The position numbers and the translations under genes were made by a program. This document shows, piece after piece, positions 5,827 to 8,413 of a stretch of DNA of 8,413 nt. This DNA is from RGIG8748 sp045532255 (GTDB lineage: Bacteria > Bacillota > Clostridia > UMGS1810): contig JAZSFO010000085.1 in NCBI GenBank assembly GCA_045532255.1, positions 1 through 8,413 of the forward strand, given 5' to 3'. Position 1 is the stretch's first letter; every line of letters begins with the position of its first letter. A model generated the notes under the pieces. That model did no database searches. It saw only the letters and a program-made list of their open reading frames with translations, and had not been told where the DNA came from.

Positions 5827-5860
5827 AAAAAAAGACTGGCATCCACATTATACAGTCTTT
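5827..5860 (-). terminator. Intrinsic terminator of the superoxide dismutase-like gene
   Basis: Read on the minus strand, AAAGACTG (5860-5853) and CAGTCTTT (5838-5831) form an 8-bp stem with a 14-nt loop, and the T-run (5833-5827, seven residues) starts within the last pairs of the stem. It begins 20 bp past the stop of the minus-strand gene. Confidence 0.8.
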
Positions 5861-5880
5861 ATAAGCTAATCCCCAATAGC

Positions 5881-6363
5881 TTAATATACAGAAGAAATTA
5901 CACCGCAAGCAATTTTTATGCCCGAATTACCTGACGGCTGAGTTGTAAAGTCATCAGGTGCGGAGTGGATTATAACAGTTTTGCCTATTATTTCTTCGGG
6001 AGAAAATCTGTTTGTCAAAAATGCAGAAAAACCAAAACCGTTAACACCAAATATAGGCGGAAAATCGCCTGCGTGGTAGGGATGATCGCAATTATTGGGG
6101 TTATAGTGTGTCATAGCATCTGCAAATGGATCGGTGCTGTTGCCTGTGCAACTGCCTCCGCTGTGGATGTGAACTGCAAATATTGGCTTTTTACAAATGT
6201 CATCTGATACAGGTAACCCATTTATTTGAATATAAACCAGTACACTTGCATGTGCTTTATAAAAGTAGACAATGCCGTTAATGCTCGGGTAGTCAATGCT
6301 TCCTTTTATCTTTGCAAACGCATAAGGACGATTTTTGATATTTAGTATAGAATTATTTGTCAT
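5881..6363 (-). CDS. sodC: Cu/Zn superoxide dismutase-family protein
   Basis: The 160-residue protein fits the Cu/Zn superoxide dismutase fold, which turns superoxide into oxygen and hydrogen peroxide. All metal ligands can be matched to the bovine/human enzyme: HIH at 65 and 67, H86 in HYNP (bridging), H94, H97 and D100 in HPYHAGD, and H133 in VIIHSAPDD. Cysteines 72 and 153 match the conserved disulfide pair. In the C-terminal SGNSGIKIACGVI block the active-site arginine (143 in the human enzyme) is lysine, K150. No signal peptide or lipobox is visible, unlike most bacterial SodC proteins, which are exported. The ATG at 6363 has AGGTGG 5 nt upstream; an upstream GTG at 6372 overlaps that site and is unlikely. 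It is a single-gene unit with its own terminator, divergent from the riboswitch-controlled operon. Confidence 0.88.
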   Translation of the reverse strand: MTNNSILNIKNRPYAFAKIKGSIDYPSINGIVYFYKAHASVLVYIQINGLPVSDDICKKPIFAVHIHSGGSCTGNSTDPFADAMTHYNPNNCDHPYHAGDFPPIFGVNGFGFSAFLTNRFSPEEIIGKTVIIHSAPDDFTTQPSGNSGIKIACGVISSVY

Positions 6364-6517
6364 ATTTACCACCTATAAAATCTTTTTTTATTCATAATAT
6401 GTTCTTTTAGACACAATTGTTATTTTCAGTTCTGATTTTACAAGATTAAATAATTGCTCTATGTGTTGATTTTGTCGTAAATTTGTGATATCCTTAATTT
6501 AATACATTCACACAAAG

Positions 6518-6740
6518 TTCGGTTATGCTGTAAAGGCCTATCGGCAAGGCATAATTGGTGGAAAGGGAATGGGGTGAGAATCCCCTGCGGTTACTGTCGG
6601 TGTGTGCATCGAATGTTTTTGTGTCCGTCAGCGAAAGCTGGTCATTGGGAAACTGAGAAGGCAGGATACAAAAATGCAGACCTTTGGGTCTATATGGTGT
6701 AAGTCACAAGACCTGCTTTGATGTTATCTCGTTATGGGTA
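6518..6740 (+). ncRNA. Cobalamin riboswitch
   Basis: The conserved parts of the cobalamin aptamer are present in order. These are a TTATGC...GCATAA stem (6523-6528 with the arm near 6549-6554), the GGTGGAAAGGGAA stretch, the GGGG(TGAGAAT)CCCC hairpin at 6571-6585, GCGGTTACTGTC after it, a long-range helix TTTTTGTGTCC with GGATACAAAAA (about 6615-6625 with 6664-6674), and the B12 box AGTCACAAGACCTGC at 6702-6716. It is followed by a strong terminator and the ECF transporter genes, so bound cobalamin should favour termination. A 7-bp hairpin TTTGTTT/AAACAAA (6746-6763) between aptamer and terminator may be part of the switching region. A fair -10 box TTTAAT sits at 6498-6503, but I see no good -35. 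Outer boundaries are approximate. Confidence 0.95.
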
Positions 6741-6787
6741 GCGTTTTTGTTTGTGCAAACAAATTGTGATCTATCGCAGAAAAACTC

Positions 6788-6831
6788 AGCTGTGGTAATT
6801 TTTCAAAAAGAAAAATTACCACAGCTTTTTT
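6788..6831 (+). terminator. Riboswitch-controlled intrinsic terminator
   Basis: A perfect 17-bp stem (6788-6804 with 6810-6826, loop AAAAA) starting AGCTGTGG is followed by a T-run (6826-6831). It lies about 50 bp after the cobalamin aptamer and 32 bp before the EcfT start, the usual place of the expression platform. Confidence 0.93.
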
Positions 6832-6863
6832 GTTGACTAATAACAAAGGAAAGGAATTTCAAT

Positions 6864-7751
6864 ATGAGTGAATTTAAAACATACCATCCGATTGTAAATT
6901 TCGTTTACTTTGTATTTGTAATCGGGTTCAGTTGCTTTTTTATGCATCCGTTGTGCCTCGGCATATCGCTTATATGCGGTTTTACATATTCCGTTATGCT
7001 GAGGGGAAGAAAGGCAATTAAATCAAACTTAATATATATGCTTCCGTCTCTCTTGATGATGGCACTTATAAACCCTGCCTTTAATCACGACGGCGTTACC
7101 ATTATAGGTTATCTTCCGAGTGGAAATCCCCTTACGCTGGAATCAATAGTTTACGGACTTTGTACGGCAACTATGATAGTAAGTGTTATCTGCCATTTCT
7201 CCTGCTACAACGAGATTATGACAACTGACAAATTTATTTATCTGTTCGGAAAAATTATTCCGAGTATGTCGCTCATAATCTCCATGACACTTCGCTTTGT
7301 ACCGAGGCTTGCTTCTCAGCTTAAAGTCGTAACAAATGCACAACGCCAGATGGGGCGTGATGTAAATAGCGGAAGTATCATAAACCGCGCAAAACATGGA
7401 CTTAGTATACTGTCAATTATGACAACCTGGTCACTCGAAAATGCCATTGATACGGCAGACAGTATGAAGTCCCGCGGGTATGGAATAAAGGGCAGAACGG
7501 CATTTTCTGTGTTTGCATTTGACAAACGGGATAAAAAAGCACTTGCTTGTATTATGCTTTTGGGGATATATACATTAGTCGGAAATTTAACGGGCGGAAT
7601 GTATTTCAGCTATTTTCCGTCTATGAAATCAGCAGATGTTTCTGTATACGGTGTAAGCGTGTTTTTGGCATATTTACTCCTTTGCACATGTCCGATAATA
7701 ATTGAAATTTGGGAGGTGATAAGATGGAAAGCTTTAAGGTCGAAAATATGA
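6864..7751 (+). CDS. ecfT: Energy-coupling factor transporter membrane component T (EcfT/CbiQ family)
   Basis: EcfT is the membrane scaffold of an ECF vitamin transporter; it links the ATPase pair to a substrate-binding S protein. The 295-residue protein has several hydrophobic membrane segments in its first half (about 10-45, 53-72, 95-113) and again near 226-245 and 261-282. The family's coupling features are LRFVPRL (143-149) and MKSRGYG (201-207), a form of the Ala-Arg-Gly motif with serine for alanine. AAGGA 8 nt upstream supports the start. The gene follows a cobalamin riboswitch and terminator, so cobalamin, a precursor or cobalt is the likely cargo, though only the absent S component would decide. 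The ATPase gene begins inside its last 28 bp. CbiQ of a cobalt system is the close alternative. Confidence 0.9.
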   Translation: MSEFKTYHPIVNFVYFVFVIGFSCFFMHPLCLGISLICGFTYSVMLRGRKAIKSNLIYMLPSLLMMALINPAFNHDGVTIIGYLPSGNPLTLESIVYGLCTATMIVSVICHFSCYNEIMTTDKFIYLFGKIIPSMSLIISMTLRFVPRLASQLKVVTNAQRQMGRDVNSGSIINRAKHGLSILSIMTTWSLENAIDTADSMKSRGYGIKGRTAFSVFAFDKRDKKALACIMLLGIYTLVGNLTGGMYFSYFPSMKSADVSVYGVSVFLAYLLLCTCPIIIEIWEVIRWKALRSKI

Positions 7752-8413
7752 GTTTTACTTATCCAAGCAGAACGGAAAATACACTTACAGATATAAATTT
7801 TACGGTTAATCAGGGTGAATTTGTTCTTCTCTGCGGTAGGTCGGGATGCGGAAAAACAACTCTTTTAAGGCTGTTAAAGTCATCATTATCACCTTTTGGA
7901 AAGATAAGCGGAAACATATATTTTAACGGCAGAGAACTGTCCTCATACGATGTCAGAAATCAGGCATCGGCTATTGGCTTTGTAATGCAAAATCCCAACA
8001 ATCAGCTTGTAACAGACAAGGTGTGGCATGAGCTTGCTTTCGGTCTGGAAAGCTTGGGGATTAAACAAAACGAAATCAGGACAAGAGTCTCGGAAATGGC
8101 ATCATTCTTCGGCTTGCAATCATGGTTTTACAAAAATGTGTCCGAGCTTTCGGGAGGTCAGAAGCAACTTTTGAACCTCGCATCTGTAATGGTAATGCAA
8201 CCGTCAGTTTTGATACTTGACGAACCCACAAGCCAGCTTGATCCGATTGCCTCGGCAGAATTTTTGAAAGCTCTCGAAAAAATCAACCGTGAGCTTGGGG
8301 TGACGGTTATTATCACCGAGCATCGTCTGGAGGAGGCCTTTCCGATGGCAGACAGAGTTATCGTTATGGATAAGGGCAGGATTATTGCAGACGAATGTCC
8401 CGTTGAGGTCGGC
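7724..8413 (+). CDS. ecfA: ECF transporter ATP-binding protein (EcfA-type; 3' end cut by window edge)
   Basis: This is the ATPase that powers the ECF transporter. The 230 visible codons hold a complete set of ABC motifs: Walker A GRSGCGKT (38-45), Q-loop glutamine 89 in QNPNNQLVTDKV, signature LSGGQ (142-146), Walker B VLILDE (162-167) with catalytic E167, D-loop SQLD (170-173) and H-loop H200. The NPNNQ...FGLE segment after the Q-loop is typical of EcfA/CbiO rather than other ABC importers. The ribosome site GGAGGTGAT with a 7-nt gap to the ATG is excellent, and the 28-bp overlap with ecfT indicates coupled translation. Whether this is a single-domain EcfA or the first half of a fused double ATPase cannot be seen; the S component must lie further right or elsewhere. 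Confidence 0.93.
   Translation, partial: MESFKVENMSFTYPSRTENTLTDINFTVNQGEFVLLCGRSGCGKTTLLRLLKSSLSPFGKISGNIYFNGRELSSYDVRNQASAIGFVMQNPNNQLVTDKVWHELAFGLESLGIKQNEIRTRVSEMASFFGLQSWFYKNVSELSGGQKQLLNLASVMVMQPSVLILDEPTSQLDPIASAEFLKALEKINRELGVTVIITEHRLEEAFPMADRVIVMDKGRIIADECPVEVG

Overview
The window looks like chromosomal DNA of an anaerobic, low-to-moderate GC Firmicute, most likely a member of the Clostridia. The grounds are an [FeFe]-hydrogenase maturation operon (regulator, hydE, hydG), a KtrAB-type potassium system, an ECF-type vitamin transporter under a cobalamin riboswitch, strong GGAGG-type ribosome sites and sigma-A consensus promoters. Assignment to a genus is not possible from this sequence alone.

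Layout. (1) 1-2570, minus strand: an operon with a perfect consensus promoter, a leader carrying an intrinsic terminator-like hairpin directly before the first ribosome site, a TM1266-type hydrogenase-system regulator, hydE, and hydG, which runs off the left edge. The three genes overlap one another. (2) 2594-3377, plus strand: a Phd/Doc-type toxin-antitoxin pair, with a perfect consensus promoter whose -10 box lies inside a perfect 14-bp dyad, the likely autoregulatory operator. (3) 3453-5463, plus strand: ktrB and ktrA, membrane and gating subunits of a K+ transporter, in an AT-richer stretch. (4) 5464-5880: a gene-free stretch with a cluster of palindromes built on CGATAT/ATATCG, then the terminator of the next gene. 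(5) 5881-6363, minus strand: a Cu/Zn superoxide dismutase-like protein without a signal peptide. (6) 6518-8413, plus strand: a cobalamin riboswitch, a strong intrinsic terminator, an EcfT-type membrane protein and the start of an EcfA-type ATPase that runs off the right edge.

How the parts work together. HydE and HydG make parts of the H-cluster of [FeFe] hydrogenase; the small first protein is a family regularly found with them. KtrB and KtrA form one K+ uptake system. The riboswitch should shut off the ECF transporter genes when cobalamin is plentiful, pointing to uptake of cobalamin, a precursor or cobalt. The toxin-antitoxin pair and the dismutase have no evident functional link to their neighbours.

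Most protein genes belong to known families. The points least explained by known families are the hyd leader, which looks like a transcription attenuator of no class I recognise, and the nested palindromic element at 5621-5789. I do not see strong evidence for a wholly new multi-gene system.
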